Positions 22,309 to 30,679 of a stretch of DNA of 38,307 nt are shown here, piece after piece. Source of the DNA: Catenulispora pinisilvae (GTDB taxonomy: Bacteria; Actinomycetota; Actinomycetes; Streptomycetales; Catenulisporaceae). Where the stretch lies: contig NZ_JAAFZA010000090.1 in NCBI RefSeq assembly GCF_015356865.1, forward strand, positions 1 through 38,307, given 5' to 3'. The first letter of the stretch is position 1, and each line of letters starts with the position of its first letter. A model generated the notes under the pieces. It saw only the letters and a program-made list of their open reading frames with translations, ran no database searches and was not told the origin of the DNA. Both the position numbers and the translations under genes were made by a program.

Positions 22309-24167
22309 GCCCGCAAGGCATGGCGCCGACCCCGGAGCCCAGCGGCGACCTGGAGCAGCTGCTGCTGTTCATCCGCGACGCGCGCGGCTTCGACTTCACC
22401 GGCTACAAGCGCTCCACCCTGGCCCGGCGGATCCGCAAGCGGATGGACGACGCCCGCATCGCCGACTACGCCGACTTCCAGGACCGGCTGGAGGCCGACG
22501 CCGAGGAGTTCCGGGCTCTGTTCAACACGATCCTGATCAACGTCACCGGCTTCTTCCGGGACGCCGACGCCTGGTCGCACCTGCAACGCGAGGTCCTGCC
22601 CGAGCTGATCGCGGCGCGGGGGCCGCAGGAGGACATCCGGGTGTGGAGTGCCGGCTGCTCCAGCGGCCAGGAGCCCTACTCGCTGGCCATCTTGTTCGCC
22701 GAGGTGCTCGGGATCGAGGAGTGCGTCAGACGGGTCAAGCTCTACGGCACCGACGTCGACGAGGAGGCGTTGCGCGAGGCCCGCAGCGGCCTGTACTCGG
22801 CCAAGGCACTGGAAATGCTGGACCCGGAGCTGCGGGACAAATACTTCGAGCCCAACGGCGCCCAGTTCGTCTTCCGTCCCGACCTGCGCCGCCGGGTCAT
22901 CTTCGGACGGCACGACATCACCCGGGACGCGCCGATCTCCCGTCTGGACCTGCTGGTCTGCCGCAACACCCTGATGTATTTCAACGCCGAGGCCCAGTCG
23001 CAGATCGTCGACCGGTTCCACTTCGCGCTGCGCGAGGGCGGCTACCTGTTCCTGGGCAAGGCCGAGATGCTGCTGTCCGACGGGGAGCGCTTCGGGGTCG
23101 CCAACATGCGCCAGCGGATCTTCCGGCGCCGCCCGGGGGAGGCGGCGGCCTCCTACCAGACGGCGCCGCTGAAGATCGACGGGGCCGTCGGCACCGAGGT
23201 CCGGGAGGCCAGCCGCAAGCGGCAGCTGCGCGACCTGACCTTGGAGACGTCCCCGAACGCGACCATCGCCGTGGACCCGGACGGCGCGATCGTCCTGATC
23301 AACGCCTCCGCCCGGGCCCAGTTCGGCCTCACCACGTACGACCTGAACCGGCCGTTCCGGGACCTGGAGATCTCCTACCGGCCGATCGAACTGCGCTCCC
23401 TGATCGAACAGGCGGAGTCCGAGCGGCACCCGGTCCGGGTCTCCGCGGCCGAGCGGCTGTTGCACGACGGCGACACCCAGTTCCTGGACATCGTCATCCA
23501 GCCGATGTCCGCCGCCGACGGCCAGCAGGTAGGCGTCGCACTGACGTTCCTGGACACCACGGTCACCACCAGGCTGCACAACGAGCTCACCCGCACCCGG
23601 GGCGAGTTGGAAGCCGCCTACGAAGCGCTCCAGTCCACGAACGAGGAGTTGGAGACCACCAACGAAGAACTCCAGTCCAGCATCGAGGAATTGGAGACCA
23701 CCAACGAGGAACTCCAGTCCACGAACGAGGAGTTGGAGACCACCAACGAAGAACTCCAGTCCGGCAACGAGGAACTGGAGACCATGAACGAGGAGATGCG
23801 GATCCGCTCCGGCGAGTTGGACGAGACCCGCACCTTCCTGGAGGGCGTGCTGTCCAGCATCGCCGCCGGCGTCGTCGTGCTGGACGCGGACCTGCGGGTG
23901 CATAGCTGGAACCGCGGCGCGGAAGACTTGTGGGGCCTGCGTAGTCGCGAAGTGCACCTGCGGCCGTTCTTCACTCTGGACTTCGGCCTGCCGACCGAGC
24001 AGGTGCGCAAAGTCGTCGCGGACTGCCAGGCCAGCGGGGCCCGCTCCGGACCGGTCGACATCGCGGCCGTCAACCGCATCGGCCGCACCATCCTGTGCTC
24101 GATCGCGTGTTCGCCGATGGACGGCGGCGGCGTCGTCATCCTGATGGAGGACACCGGCCGGGGCTGA
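22305..24167 (+). CDS. CheR-type methyltransferase with coiled coil and PAS domains
   Basis: 620 aa. CheR N-terminal helical domain at about residues 12-85 (FTGYKRSTLARRIRKRM), then a SAM-binding CheR domain with GCSSGQEPYSLA (the usual Glu is Gln), LYGTDVDEEAL and LLVCRNTLMYFN, to about residue 275. A first PAS-like segment (NATIAVDPDGAIVLINA) is at about 320-425. A coiled coil of near-perfect heptads (TNEELET/TNEELQS, about 440-505) follows, then a second PAS domain (AAGVVVLDADLRVHSWNRGAEDLWG) to the end. There is no histidine-kinase domain, although this architecture commonly precedes one in hybrid CheB/CheR-PAS kinases. GTG at 22305 overlaps the CheB stop, so the two are coupled. Likely a sensor whose target is not a classical chemoreceptor, since none is encoded here. 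Confidence 0.9.
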   Translation: MSPQGMAPTPEPSGDLEQLLLFIRDARGFDFTGYKRSTLARRIRKRMDDARIADYADFQDRLEADAEEFRALFNTILINVTGFFRDADAWSHLQREVLPELIAARGPQEDIRVWSAGCSSGQEPYSLAILFAEVLGIEECVRRVKLYGTDVDEEALREARSGLYSAKALEMLDPELRDKYFEPNGAQFVFRPDLRRRVIFGRHDITRDAPISRLDLLVCRNTLMYFNAEAQSQIVDRFHFALREGGYLFLGKAEMLLSDGERFGVANMRQRIFRRRPGEAAASYQTAPLKIDGAVGTEVREASRKRQLRDLTLETSPNATIAVDPDGAIVLINASARAQFGLTTYDLNRPFRDLEISYRPIELRSLIEQAESERHPVRVSAAERLLHDGDTQFLDIVIQPMSAADGQQVGVALTFLDTTVTTRLHNELTRTRGELEAAYEALQSTNEELETTNEELQSSIEELETTNEELQSTNEELETTNEELQSGNEELETMNEEMRIRSGELDETRTFLEGVLSSIAAGVVVLDADLRVHSWNRGAEDLWGLRSREVHLRPFFTLDFGLPTEQVRKVVADCQASGARSGPVDIAAVNRIGRTILCSIACSPMDGGGVVILMEDTGRG

Positions 24168-24221
24168 TACGGCAGATGCGCTTCTTGTGGCTTTTGACTT
24201 CGGTCGCCACCGGCATCGGCG

Positions 24222-24227
24222 TATCCT
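24222..24227 (+). promoter_or_regulatory. -10 element TATCCT of a probably leaderless promoter
   Basis: TATCCT ends 6 nt before the ATG at 24234; there is no ribosome site. A TTGACT hexamer lies 22 nt further upstream, too far for a standard -35 box. Confidence 0.45.
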
Positions 24228-24233
24228 GCGAAC

Positions 24234-25130
24234 ATGCCCCTGCCGCCGGAATCCGGCCGGGAACTCGACCAGGCGGTACAGCGCGCGGCGGTCGAGCACC
24301 GGCGAGCCGTTCGTGCCGCCGAGATCGCCGCCCGGCACGAGACACAGTTGTCGACCGCCGCGGAGGGTATGCGGGCGTTCCACACGCGGATGGCGGTCAT
24401 GCACCGGCAGGCCGAGAAGCAGCACCGGACCGCGGCCCGGATCCACGCCGCCCACGCCGAGCGGCTGCGCCGCAGGTTCGATGAGCCCCTGGACCGGCTG
24501 GCCGCCCCCTCGGACCTGATGGCGGCGGCCTGCGAGACCCTCGGCGCGTCCGGCGCCGCGCTGACCCTGTTCGGCACCGACCAGACCGAGGTGCTCACGG
24601 CGGCCTCGAACCGGGCCAGCAGGGCCGCCCAGCATCTGGAGTTCACCTTCGGCCAGGGGCCGGCCCGCGAGACGATCCGGCTCCACAAACCGGTCACCGC
24701 GGCCGGTCTGGAGATCGCGGCGACGTGGCCGATATACGGGCCCGCCGTGGAGCAGTTGGGCATCGGCGCGGTCTCGGCCGTCCCGGTCGCCATGGCCGGC
24801 CAGACGCTCGCGGCGCTGACCGTCTTCGACCCGCCGATGGCCCACGGCCCAGACCTGGAGGCCTTCCAGGCGACCGCCGAGACGCTGATCGCCTCGCTGG
24901 AATCGCCCTCGCTCACCGGCGCCGACGCCGGATCCGCGCGCCGTCCGTCGCTGGTGAGCCAGGCCGACCTGTGGGCCGTGGTGCACCAGGCCGCCGGCAT
25001 GGTGTCCGTACAGTGCCACTGCGGCACCGGTGACGCCCTCGCCCTGATCAGAGCGCGCGCCTTCGCCGAGAACCGGCCGGTGGACGAGGTCGCGGCCGAC
25101 ATCGTCGAGCGCACGCTGCGCCTGAACTGA
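24234..25130 (+). CDS. GAF and ANTAR domain regulator with N-terminal coiled coil
   Basis: 298 aa. A charged helical N-terminus (about residues 8-85, rich in Ala, Arg, Glu and His) likely forms a coiled coil. The GAF domain follows at about 90-225 (MAAACETLGASGAALTLFG, FGQGPARETIRLHKPV, AVSAVPVAMAGQTLAALTVF). The C-terminal helices (DLWAVVHQAAGMVSVQCHCGTGDALALIRARAF, VDEVAADIVERTL) match the ANTAR RNA-binding three-helix bundle. ANTAR proteins bind paired RNA hairpins and act as antiterminators; GAF domains sense small ligands or dimerise. It begins at ATG 24234, just after a -10 box. It follows the CheB/CheR-PAS pair by 66 nt and may receive input from it. Confidence 0.87.
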   Translation: MPLPPESGRELDQAVQRAAVEHRRAVRAAEIAARHETQLSTAAEGMRAFHTRMAVMHRQAEKQHRTAARIHAAHAERLRRRFDEPLDRLAAPSDLMAAACETLGASGAALTLFGTDQTEVLTAASNRASRAAQHLEFTFGQGPARETIRLHKPVTAAGLEIAATWPIYGPAVEQLGIGAVSAVPVAMAGQTLAALTVFDPPMAHGPDLEAFQATAETLIASLESPSLTGADAGSARRPSLVSQADLWAVVHQAAGMVSVQCHCGTGDALALIRARAFAENRPVDEVAADIVERTLRLN

Positions 25131-25229
25131 GGACTGCTCTCCCCGGTTCGGACCAGTGTGCTTCCCTGGAGGGCTCCCTGGGGAAGGGTGGCGTATTAGC
25201 GCTCTGATGCCGACCCGGTATCCGGCGCA

Positions 25230-25330
25230 CTACCCTGGCGGGGAGCCCGGCGGGTCCGGGCCCGTCCCCCAGCCCCCGGAGACGCAAGCAACCGAGCGTG
25301 CCTCCGGAGCCGAAGTGTTCGATATCGCCA
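25230..25330 (+). repeat. Structured leader element, copy 1
   Basis: A roughly 100-nt element matching 26698-26800, by eye about three quarters identical. Hairpin 1 is GCCCGG (25245-25250), loop CGGGT, CCGGGC (25256-25261). Hairpin 2 is CCGGAG (25276-25281) with CTCCGG (25302-25307). The 3' side carries a GGAG ribosome site and a GTG at 25315. A TACCCT hexamer at 25231-25236 aligns with TATCCT in copy 2. Confidence 0.7.
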
Positions 25331-25434
25331 TTTCCCCGCCACCGACCGGACAGCTGGACCGCCCCGGGTGGCGCGCCGCATCTGGTCGGCGGCCAAGGCG
25401 TCCGGACACGGCTGCGCGCGGCAGACCACCCTAA
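25315..25434 (+). CDS. Small ORF or gene remnant behind leader copy 1
   Basis: 39 aa from GTG 25315 (MFDIAISPPPTGQLDRPGWR at the N-terminus), with GGAG 5 nt upstream. Its first codons align with the MFGIA start of the STAS gene behind leader copy 2, after which similarity stops. It may be the truncated remains of a duplicated gene, or a short leader peptide. There is no domain. Confidence 0.35.
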   Translation: MFDIAISPPPTGQLDRPGWRAASGRRPRRPDTAARGRPP

Positions 25435-25713
25435 CGAATAAGGATACTGCTACGCTGGTGTGCTTCCAGTGAGACCCCGAGAGGCGGTGATCGGGCAGGC
25501 CACTGTGGGACCGGGCGGGTCGGTGCGACCGGCGTGGTCGGCCACCGCCACCGCCACCGCCACCGTCACGGACAGCCGGGCGCTGAGCCACGCCGCCGAC
25601 GGACGGTCGGCGTATCCGTACCCACAGCGAAGGCGGCGGGGCCGACCGCTCGCGACCCTCACCCCATGACCCGATTTCCCCTTGCGCCGGAACGGCGAAT
25701 TGGAGTTGAAGCG
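25435..25713. other. Non-coding stretch before the second GAF-ANTAR gene
   Basis: No convincing gene. It contains a short run of ACCGCC repeats near 25545-25569 and a possible CTGG-CCAG hairpin near 25454-25470. The GGAG site for the gene at 25714 lies at its end. Confidence 0.4.
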
Positions 25714-26475
25714 ATGCCTGGCGAATCACTCGAAGCGACGACGGCCGGCGATCACCGCCTGGCCCCGGTCTTCGTCGAACTGGCCGACACCTTGCTCGCC
25801 GGCTTCGACCTCGACGAATTCCTGCACACCCTCACCCTGCGCTGCGTCCAGGTCCTGGCCGTCGACGCCGCCGGGATCCTGCTCACTGACCACAGGGACC
25901 ACCTTCAGCTGGTCGCGGCCTCCACCGAGCGTGCTCGGCGGTTGGAGCAGTTCCAGCTGCGGATCGACCAGGGACCCTGCCTGGACGCCTTCGCCACCGG
26001 GCAACCGGTGCACAGCGGCGATCTGGCGGCGGACGCCGACCGGTGGCCGGACTTCGCCGCGGCCGCCGCCGAGCACGGCTTCACCGGGGTGCACGCGCTG
26101 CCGATGCGACTGCGCGAGAAGACGATCGGCGCGCTGAACCTGTTCACCGCCGACCGCACCCTGGACGAGGCCGGTCAGGCCACCGGGCAGGCGATGGCCG
26201 ACATCGCCACCATCGGCATCCTGTCCGCCCGCGCCGCCGCCCGGCGCGACCTGCTGGCCGGGCAGCTGCAGAGCGCGCTGGACACCCGGGTCCTGATCGA
26301 GCAGGCCAAGGGCGTGCTCGCCGAGCGCCACCAGATCAGCATGGAACAGGCCTTCGCGGTGCTGCGCGGCCACGCGCGCGGCACCAGCACCAAACTCACC
26401 GAGGTCGCCGCCGGCATCGTCACCGGGGTCATCGACTTGTCCGGGCTGGTGACGTCCGGGCCCGGTGACATTTGA
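25714..26475 (+). CDS. GAF-ANTAR domain transcription antitermination regulator
   Basis: 253 aa. The GAF domain covers about residues 15-165 (PVFVELADTLLAGFDLDEFLHTLTLRC, DAAGILLTD, IDQGPCLDAFATGQPV, ALPMRLREKTIGALNLF), followed by a helix and the ANTAR domain at about 185-240 (ALDTRVLIEQAKGVLAERHQ, VLRGHARGTSTKLTEVAAGIV), a near-textbook match including the EQAKG segment. ATG at 25714 has GGAG 8 nt upstream; the frame further upstream lacks a ribosome site. Expected to bind two-hairpin RNA targets when its GAF domain is activated. It lies between two copies of a structured leader, but the hairpin loops there do not fit the known ANTAR target motif. Confidence 0.92.
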   Translation: MPGESLEATTAGDHRLAPVFVELADTLLAGFDLDEFLHTLTLRCVQVLAVDAAGILLTDHRDHLQLVAASTERARRLEQFQLRIDQGPCLDAFATGQPVHSGDLAADADRWPDFAAAAAEHGFTGVHALPMRLREKTIGALNLFTADRTLDEAGQATGQAMADIATIGILSARAAARRDLLAGQLQSALDTRVLIEQAKGVLAERHQISMEQAFAVLRGHARGTSTKLTEVAAGIVTGVIDLSGLVTSGPGDI

Positions 26476-26697
26476 CTGCCTGCCTGCGCGCGGAAATACG
26501 TCAGTCCCCTGCTGCGGGGAGGCACGCCGGGGCGGCGCTGTCGTGCGCGACGCATCGGGGTCCGGTGGCAGGTGGCAGCAGGCAGGTCGGGCCATGGTTC
26601 GCCGTCCGGCGGCGCCGGCACCCCGGTCCTTGAGACAGTGCCGGCTGGCGAACAGGTGGCGTGTTGCGCTCGGGTCTTTGCCCGGTCCTCGGCTGTC

Positions 26698-26800
26698 CTA
26701 TCCTGGCGATGAGCCCGGCAATCCGGGCCGGTCCCCCAGACCCCGGAGACGCACGGCCGTCCAGCTAGCCTCCGGAGTCCGAGATGTTCGGCATCGCCGA
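26698..26800 (+). repeat. Structured leader element, copy 2
   Basis: Partner of 25230-25330. Hairpin 1 is GCCCGG (26713-26718), loop CAAT, CCGGGC (26723-26728). Hairpin 2 is CCGGAG (26743-26748) with CTCCGG (26770-26775), whose 3' arm overlaps the GGAG ribosome site (26774-26777) of the STAS start ATG at 26784. A TATCCT -10-like box lies at 26699-26704. The remainder of the 26476-26697 gap holds no recognisable feature. Confidence 0.7.
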
Positions 26801-27261
26801 AAGAGTCCACTTACCGGCGGGTCACCCACCGCGCCAATCCATGCCCGGCGTCAAACCGCCTGAGCCACTGGAGATCAGCAGTTATGACCGTGCCCCAGGC
26901 ACGGTCATCGTGCTTGTCGGGGAGTTGGACGTCGCCACGGCAGGGCATTCGGTGCTGGCCCGGTACTTCGAGCAGCCGGTCGCGGCGGGCCGAATACGTG
27001 GTCGCGGACGTGGCGGGCCTGAGGTTCTGCGACTGCGCGGGACTCAAGGCCCTGCTGCGGATCCACCGCCGGGCCACTGCTTCCGGCGGATGGCTGCGGC
27101 TGTCTGGAGCCGCCCCCAGGATGCGCCGGCTGCTGCGGGTCACCATGTTGACGGACGTCCTGCAGTGCTACCCCGGAATCGACGAGGCCTTCGCCGACAT
27201 CGCGGTACCGGACGACCGCTCGGTCGCGCACACAGGTTTCGACGAATCAGGTGTCGGATGA
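26784..27261 (+). pseudogene. STAS anti-sigma factor antagonist gene interrupted by a frameshift
   Basis: The 5' part (from ATG 26784) encodes MFGIAERVHLPAGHPPRQS, then EISSYDRAPGTVIVLVGELDVATAGHSVLARYFEQPVAAG. The rest of the STAS domain continues in the +1 frame: EYVVADVAGLRFCDCAGLKALLRIHRRA and so on, to the TGA at 27259. Removing one G from the GGG at 26987-26989 joins them as VAAAEYVVADV, about 158 aa. So it is either an inactivating single-base insertion, a sequencing error or, less likely, programmed frameshifting. As in the STAS protein at 20558-21190, the phosphoacceptor position is Cys (D-C-A-G). An alternative internal ATG at 26841 lacks a ribosome site. Confidence 0.75.
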
Positions 27262-27695
27262 GGCGCTTGGGAGCGGCTGTCGGACAGGGGCGCAATGCCT
27301 GACAGCGACACGAACAGCGTCCCGATGCGGACGGCAGGCCGGCGTGTGCTGCCGCGATCGGCTGGGGCGGGCCAGAGTCCGGACGTTGATTGCGCCCTTC
27401 ACACTATCGCAGTACCCTGATTCTCTGGTCGCGATACCGCTCTGCCCTTTACCGGCAGCGGCGAATCGGTTCCAGGCCGGCAGCGGGTCGTGTGCATCCG
27501 GCCGGTGGGCAGCCCACGTATTCGCCCTCGTTCGCTCAGTCACCGCCCGCCCAGGACCGCCGAGGACCGCCCAGACAACCGCGGACCATTCCAGCCCATG
27601 GCAGCTGTCAAGCGGTTGTGCCTGCCCCCTCCACGGGTCCGCACCGCGAAAGCGCCCTCACAACGCATCGCCCGACTCACACGGCAGGGGACGAC
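27262..27695. other. Intergenic region upstream of the IclR regulator
   Basis: About 430 nt. Frames are open but composition is irregular and no domain or ribosome site supports a gene. It includes a relatively AT-richer patch near 27400-27460, which might hold the IclR promoter, but no box is convincing. Confidence 0.4.
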
Positions 27696-28547
27696 GTGGA
27701 CCCGAGATCCGGATACTGTTCGGCAGATCCGCTCGACCGTCAGGATTCGCCGACCGGGCCGATGGCGATGGGGCAGCTGGGGCGCGCGGTCGCCGTGCTG
27801 GACGTGGTCGCCGACCTGGAGACGGCCAGCGCTTCGGAGATCGGCCGCCGGCTGGGCCTGGCCAAGTCGACGGTCCACCGCCTTCTGAACGTCCTTCAGG
27901 TCCATGATCTGGTGTTCCGGGCGGAGAGCGGATACCGGCTCGGCGGGCGGGCGGTCGGCTGGGTCGACCGGGGGCAGACGATGTCGATGGCGCGATTACG
28001 CAGCGCGGCGCTGCCGCACCTCGTCGAGTTGCACCGTCGGGCGGGAGTCGCCGTGGCACTGGCGACCCCGTCTCGCGAGGCGGTCGCGTACCCCGAGCGC
28101 CTCTACGATCGCTCGCAGCTGTCCGAGATCGCCCCGCTGTTATCCCGGTCCCCCTTCCACGCCACCGCGACGGGCAAGATGCTGCTGGCCTTCGACCCGG
28201 TTCCCGGCCGGTGCTATTCCGGGGAACGCCGGCTGCCCGCCTACACCGCCGAGACCATAACCTCGCCCGAACTGCTCGACCGCGAACTCGGCCGTATTCG
28301 CCAGGCCGGTTTGGCCACCTGCCGCGGGGAGCTGTTCCCCGGCGTGACCGCCGTGGCGGCCCCGATCTGCGACCACCGCCGCCGGGTGGTCGCCGCCGTC
28401 GGCTTGGCCGGGCCTTCCGAACGCGTGCTGCACCCGGGCTTGGCCCGGCTGGTCCGCGCCACGGCCGCCGCCATAACCGCGGTCCTGCGCTCGACACAGG
28501 GCGAACCGATGCTGCTGTCAGCGCTCGTTCTGCCGCAACGGGCGTGA
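27696..28547 (+). CDS. IclR-family transcriptional regulator
   Basis: 283 aa. A winged helix-turn-helix lies at about residues 27-75 (AVAVLDVVADLETASASEIGRRLGLAKSTVHRLLNVLQVHDLV), then the IclR effector domain at about 90-265 with LVELHRRAGVAVALATP, LSRSPFHATATGKMLLAF, ELGRIRQAGLATCRGELFPGVTAVAAPICDHRRRVVAAVGLAGP. The GTG at 27696 has AGGGG 5 nt upstream; ATG at 27762 or 27768 are alternatives that still keep the whole HTH. IclR proteins bind small aromatic or organic-acid effectors and act as repressor or activator. It converges with dxs and is near the terpene cluster, which makes that cluster a possible target. Confidence 0.9.
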   Translation: MDPRSGYCSADPLDRQDSPTGPMAMGQLGRAVAVLDVVADLETASASEIGRRLGLAKSTVHRLLNVLQVHDLVFRAESGYRLGGRAVGWVDRGQTMSMARLRSAALPHLVELHRRAGVAVALATPSREAVAYPERLYDRSQLSEIAPLLSRSPFHATATGKMLLAFDPVPGRCYSGERRLPAYTAETITSPELLDRELGRIRQAGLATCRGELFPGVTAVAAPICDHRRRVVAAVGLAGPSERVLHPGLARLVRATAAAITAVLRSTQGEPMLLSALVLPQRA

Positions 28548-28617
28548 CCTCCGCTCCCACAGCGCCGATTCCACAGCGCCTCGGGTGTGGCGCACCCATG
28601 CTTGACCAACAGCTGCG

Positions 28618-28641
28618 GGTCAGTCCGAAGAACGTCTGACC
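28618..28641. terminator. Weak hairpin between convergent IclR and dxs genes
   Basis: GGTCAG (28618-28623) pairs with CTGACC (28636-28641) around a 12-nt loop, 6 nt before the dxs stop. A second small stem, GCGCC/GGCGC, lies slightly upstream. Plausible but weak. Confidence 0.35.
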
Positions 28642-28646
28642 AGGCG

Positions 28647-30455
28647 TCACGAAAGTCTCATTTCCGGATGGGGACCCGGGCCCGCCAACGCATGTCGGGC
28701 CGCCTCGGCGATAGCCGCGCCCGTGAATCCGTGGGCTGCCAGGAGCGCCGCGCGCTCGCCATGCGGCAGGAATCGGCGCGGGAGGCCGAGGTTGTGGACT
28801 CGGGTGCCGATTCCGGCGTCGGCGACGGCCTGCGCGAGGGCCGCGCCCATCCCGCCGCCGCGGCCGGCGTCCTCGACGGTGAGGACCAGCCGGTGCTCGG
28901 CGGCCAGCCGCACGACGGTGTGGTCCGCTGGAAGGATCCAGCGCGGATCGACGACTGTGACACCGATGCCCGCCGCGGCGAGCAGTACCGCCGCCTGGAC
29001 GCAGGCCGGGGCGACCGGGCCGGCCGCGACGAGCAGGACGTCCCGGCCGGCGGCGTACAGCACGTCGACACCGTCCAGGCGGCCGATCGCCGGCACGTCG
29101 GCACCGACGCCGGACTTGGGGAACCGCACCGCCGTCGGGCCGTCGCTCACGGCCACCGCCTCGGCGAGCAGGGCGCGAAGCCGCGTGCTGTCGCGCGGCG
29201 CGGCGACCCGCAGCCCGGGGACCATCGCCAGGAAGGACAGGTCCCACATCCCGTGGTGGCTGGCACCGTCCGGACCGGTGATCCCGGCGCGGTCCAGGAC
29301 GAAGGTGACCGGCAGGCGGTGCAGCGCGACGTCCATGATGACCTGGTCGAAGGCCCGGTTGAGGAAGGACGCGTAGACGGCGACCACCGGGTGCAGCCCG
29401 CCGAGGGCGAGCCCGGCCGCCGAGCAGACCGCGTGCTGCTCGGCGATCCCGACGTCGAAGATCCGGTCCGGCCAGCGGTCCGCGAACTCCCGCAGCCCCA
29501 CCGGCCGCAGCATCGAAGCCGTCACGCAGACGATGTCCGGACGCCGGGCCCCGATGCCCACGATCTCCTCGGCGAACACGTCCGTCCAACTCGGCGCCGC
29601 CGACCCGCCGGCCCCGGCCGCGCGCCCGGCGGCAGCCGGATCGAAGGCTCCGACCGAGTGCAACCGGTCAGCCTCGTCGGTTTCGGCCGGGAGATATCCC
29701 TTGCCCTTGACGGTGACGCAGTGCACGATCACCGGACCGTTCCCAGCGGCCGCCGCGGACAGCGCCCGCTCCACCGCCGCGACATCATGACCGTCGACCG
29801 GACCCAGGTAGGCCACGCCGAGTTCGCCGAAGACATCGGCGTCCGCGATCCCCGACCGCAGCCGGGCCAGATGCCGGGCCAGACCGCCGGTCGTGGGGGC
29901 GTAGGAACGCCCGTTGTCGTTGAGCACGATCACCACCGGGCAGCCGCTGCCCCCGATATCGTTGAGGGCCTCGAACGCCAGGCCGCCGGACAGCGCCGCG
30001 TCGCCCACCACGGCGACGACTCGGCGGTCCTCATGCCGCAGCCGATACGCCCTGGCCAGTCCGGCGGCGTAGGACAGCGCCGTGGAGGCGTGGGAGTTCT
30101 CGACGATGTCGTGCACTGACTCGGCCTGCGAGGGGTACCCGGACAGGCCGCCTTCCTGTCGCAGTGTCCTGAAAGCATCGGCCCGGCCGGTGAGGAGCTT
30201 GTGGACGTAGGACTGGTGGCCGGTGTCGAAGACGATCCGGTCGGCCGGCGAGGCGAAGACCCGGTGCACGGCCAGCGTCAGCTCCACGACGCCCAGGTTG
30301 GGGCCGAGGTGTCCGCCGTTCGCGCGGACCTGCTCGATCAGCACCGCGCGGAGCGTGGCGGCCAGTGCGGGAAGTCGCTCCGGTGGCAGGGCCCTGAGTT
30401 CGTCGGGGCCGCTCGGGATGTCCGCCCGGACGCCGAGGACGTCAGTGTGCACCAT
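28647..30455 (-). CDS. dxs: 1-deoxy-D-xylulose-5-phosphate synthase
   Basis: 602 aa. Catalyses thiamine-diphosphate-dependent condensation of pyruvate and glyceraldehyde 3-phosphate, the first step of the MEP isoprenoid pathway. Landmarks: [57 protein letters not shown], the ThDP motif [18 protein letters not shown]...LNDN, the pyrimidine-binding domain with [10 protein letters not shown] (catalytic Glu) and [18 protein letters not shown], and a C-terminal transketolase domain. It is slightly shorter than typical Dxs (about 620-650 aa). ATG at 30455 has AGGAGG 4 nt upstream. Placed divergently from a prenyl synthase/encapsulin/geosmin operon, it is probably a dedicated copy supplying C5 units to that pathway; a second housekeeping copy elsewhere is likely. 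Confidence 0.94.
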   Translation of the reverse strand: MVHTDVLGVRADIPSGPDELRALPPERLPALAATLRAVLIEQVRANGGHLGPNLGVVELTLAVHRVFASPADRIVFDTGHQSYVHKLLTGRADAFRTLRQEGGLSGYPSQAESVHDIVENSHASTALSYAAGLARAYRLRHEDRRVVAVVGDAALSGGLAFEALNDIGGSGCPVVIVLNDNGRSYAPTTGGLARHLARLRSGIADADVFGELGVAYLGPVDGHDVAAVERALSAAAAGNGPVIVHCVTVKGKGYLPAETDEADRLHSVGAFDPAAAGRAAGAGGSAAPSWTDVFAEEIVGIGARRPDIVCVTASMLRPVGLREFADRWPDRIFDVGIAEQHAVCSAAGLALGGLHPVVAVYASFLNRAFDQVIMDVALHRLPVTFVLDRAGITGPDGASHHGMWDLSFLAMVPGLRVAAPRDSTRLRALLAEAVAVSDGPTAVRFPKSGVGADVPAIGRLDGVDVLYAAGRDVLLVAAGPVAPACVQAAVLLAAAGIGVTVVDPRWILPADHTVVRLAAEHRLVLTVEDAGRGGGMGAALAQAVADAGIGTRVHNLGLPRRFLPHGERAALLAAHGFTGAAIAEAARHALAGPGPHPEMRLS

Positions 30456-30589
30456 CTCGCCTCCTGAAGAAGTCCGAGGTCCACGCCATCACCGGGAGGC
30501 GGACGCGGGCCAGGACCCGTCCCGCCAGCCGGAACCCCGGTTCCGGCCGGCGGTGTCGGCGCGCCCGGCGAAAGCACGCCGACCGGCGC

Positions 30590-30644
30590 CGGTCCCACGC
30601 GGTGGGACCGTTCGTTGACCCGCCGAATCGCGACCCCGTAGCGT
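30590..30644 (+). promoter_or_regulatory. Promoter and adjacent palindromic operator of the terpene operon
   Basis: A perfect palindrome CGGTCCCAC-GCG-GTGGGACCG (30590-30610) ends 4 nt before a -35 box TTGACC (30615-30620), with TAGCGT (30639-30644) as -10 after 18 nt. A second inverted repeat, CCGGAAC-cccg-GTTCCGG, lies at 30529-30546. The region is shared with divergent dxs. Confidence 0.6.
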
Positions 30645-30679
30645 CACCGGTCAGTGATGGAGAGTGAGGTGCCCCCACC

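Noticed and set aside
23630-23815. CRISPR-like regularity in the CheR-PAS gene
   Set aside because: The repeat is in-frame, encodes heptads (TNEELET/TNEELQS) and has no spacers; it is a coiled-coil coding repeat.
25230-26800. Leader elements as ANTAR two-hairpin targets
   Set aside because: ANTAR targets have paired hexaloops with A in position 1 and G in position 4; the loops here are CGGGT and CAAT and do not fit.
27658-29589. 643-codon minus-strand frame over IclR and dxs
   Set aside because: Overlaps two well-supported genes, low-complexity Arg/Pro-rich translation, no domain.
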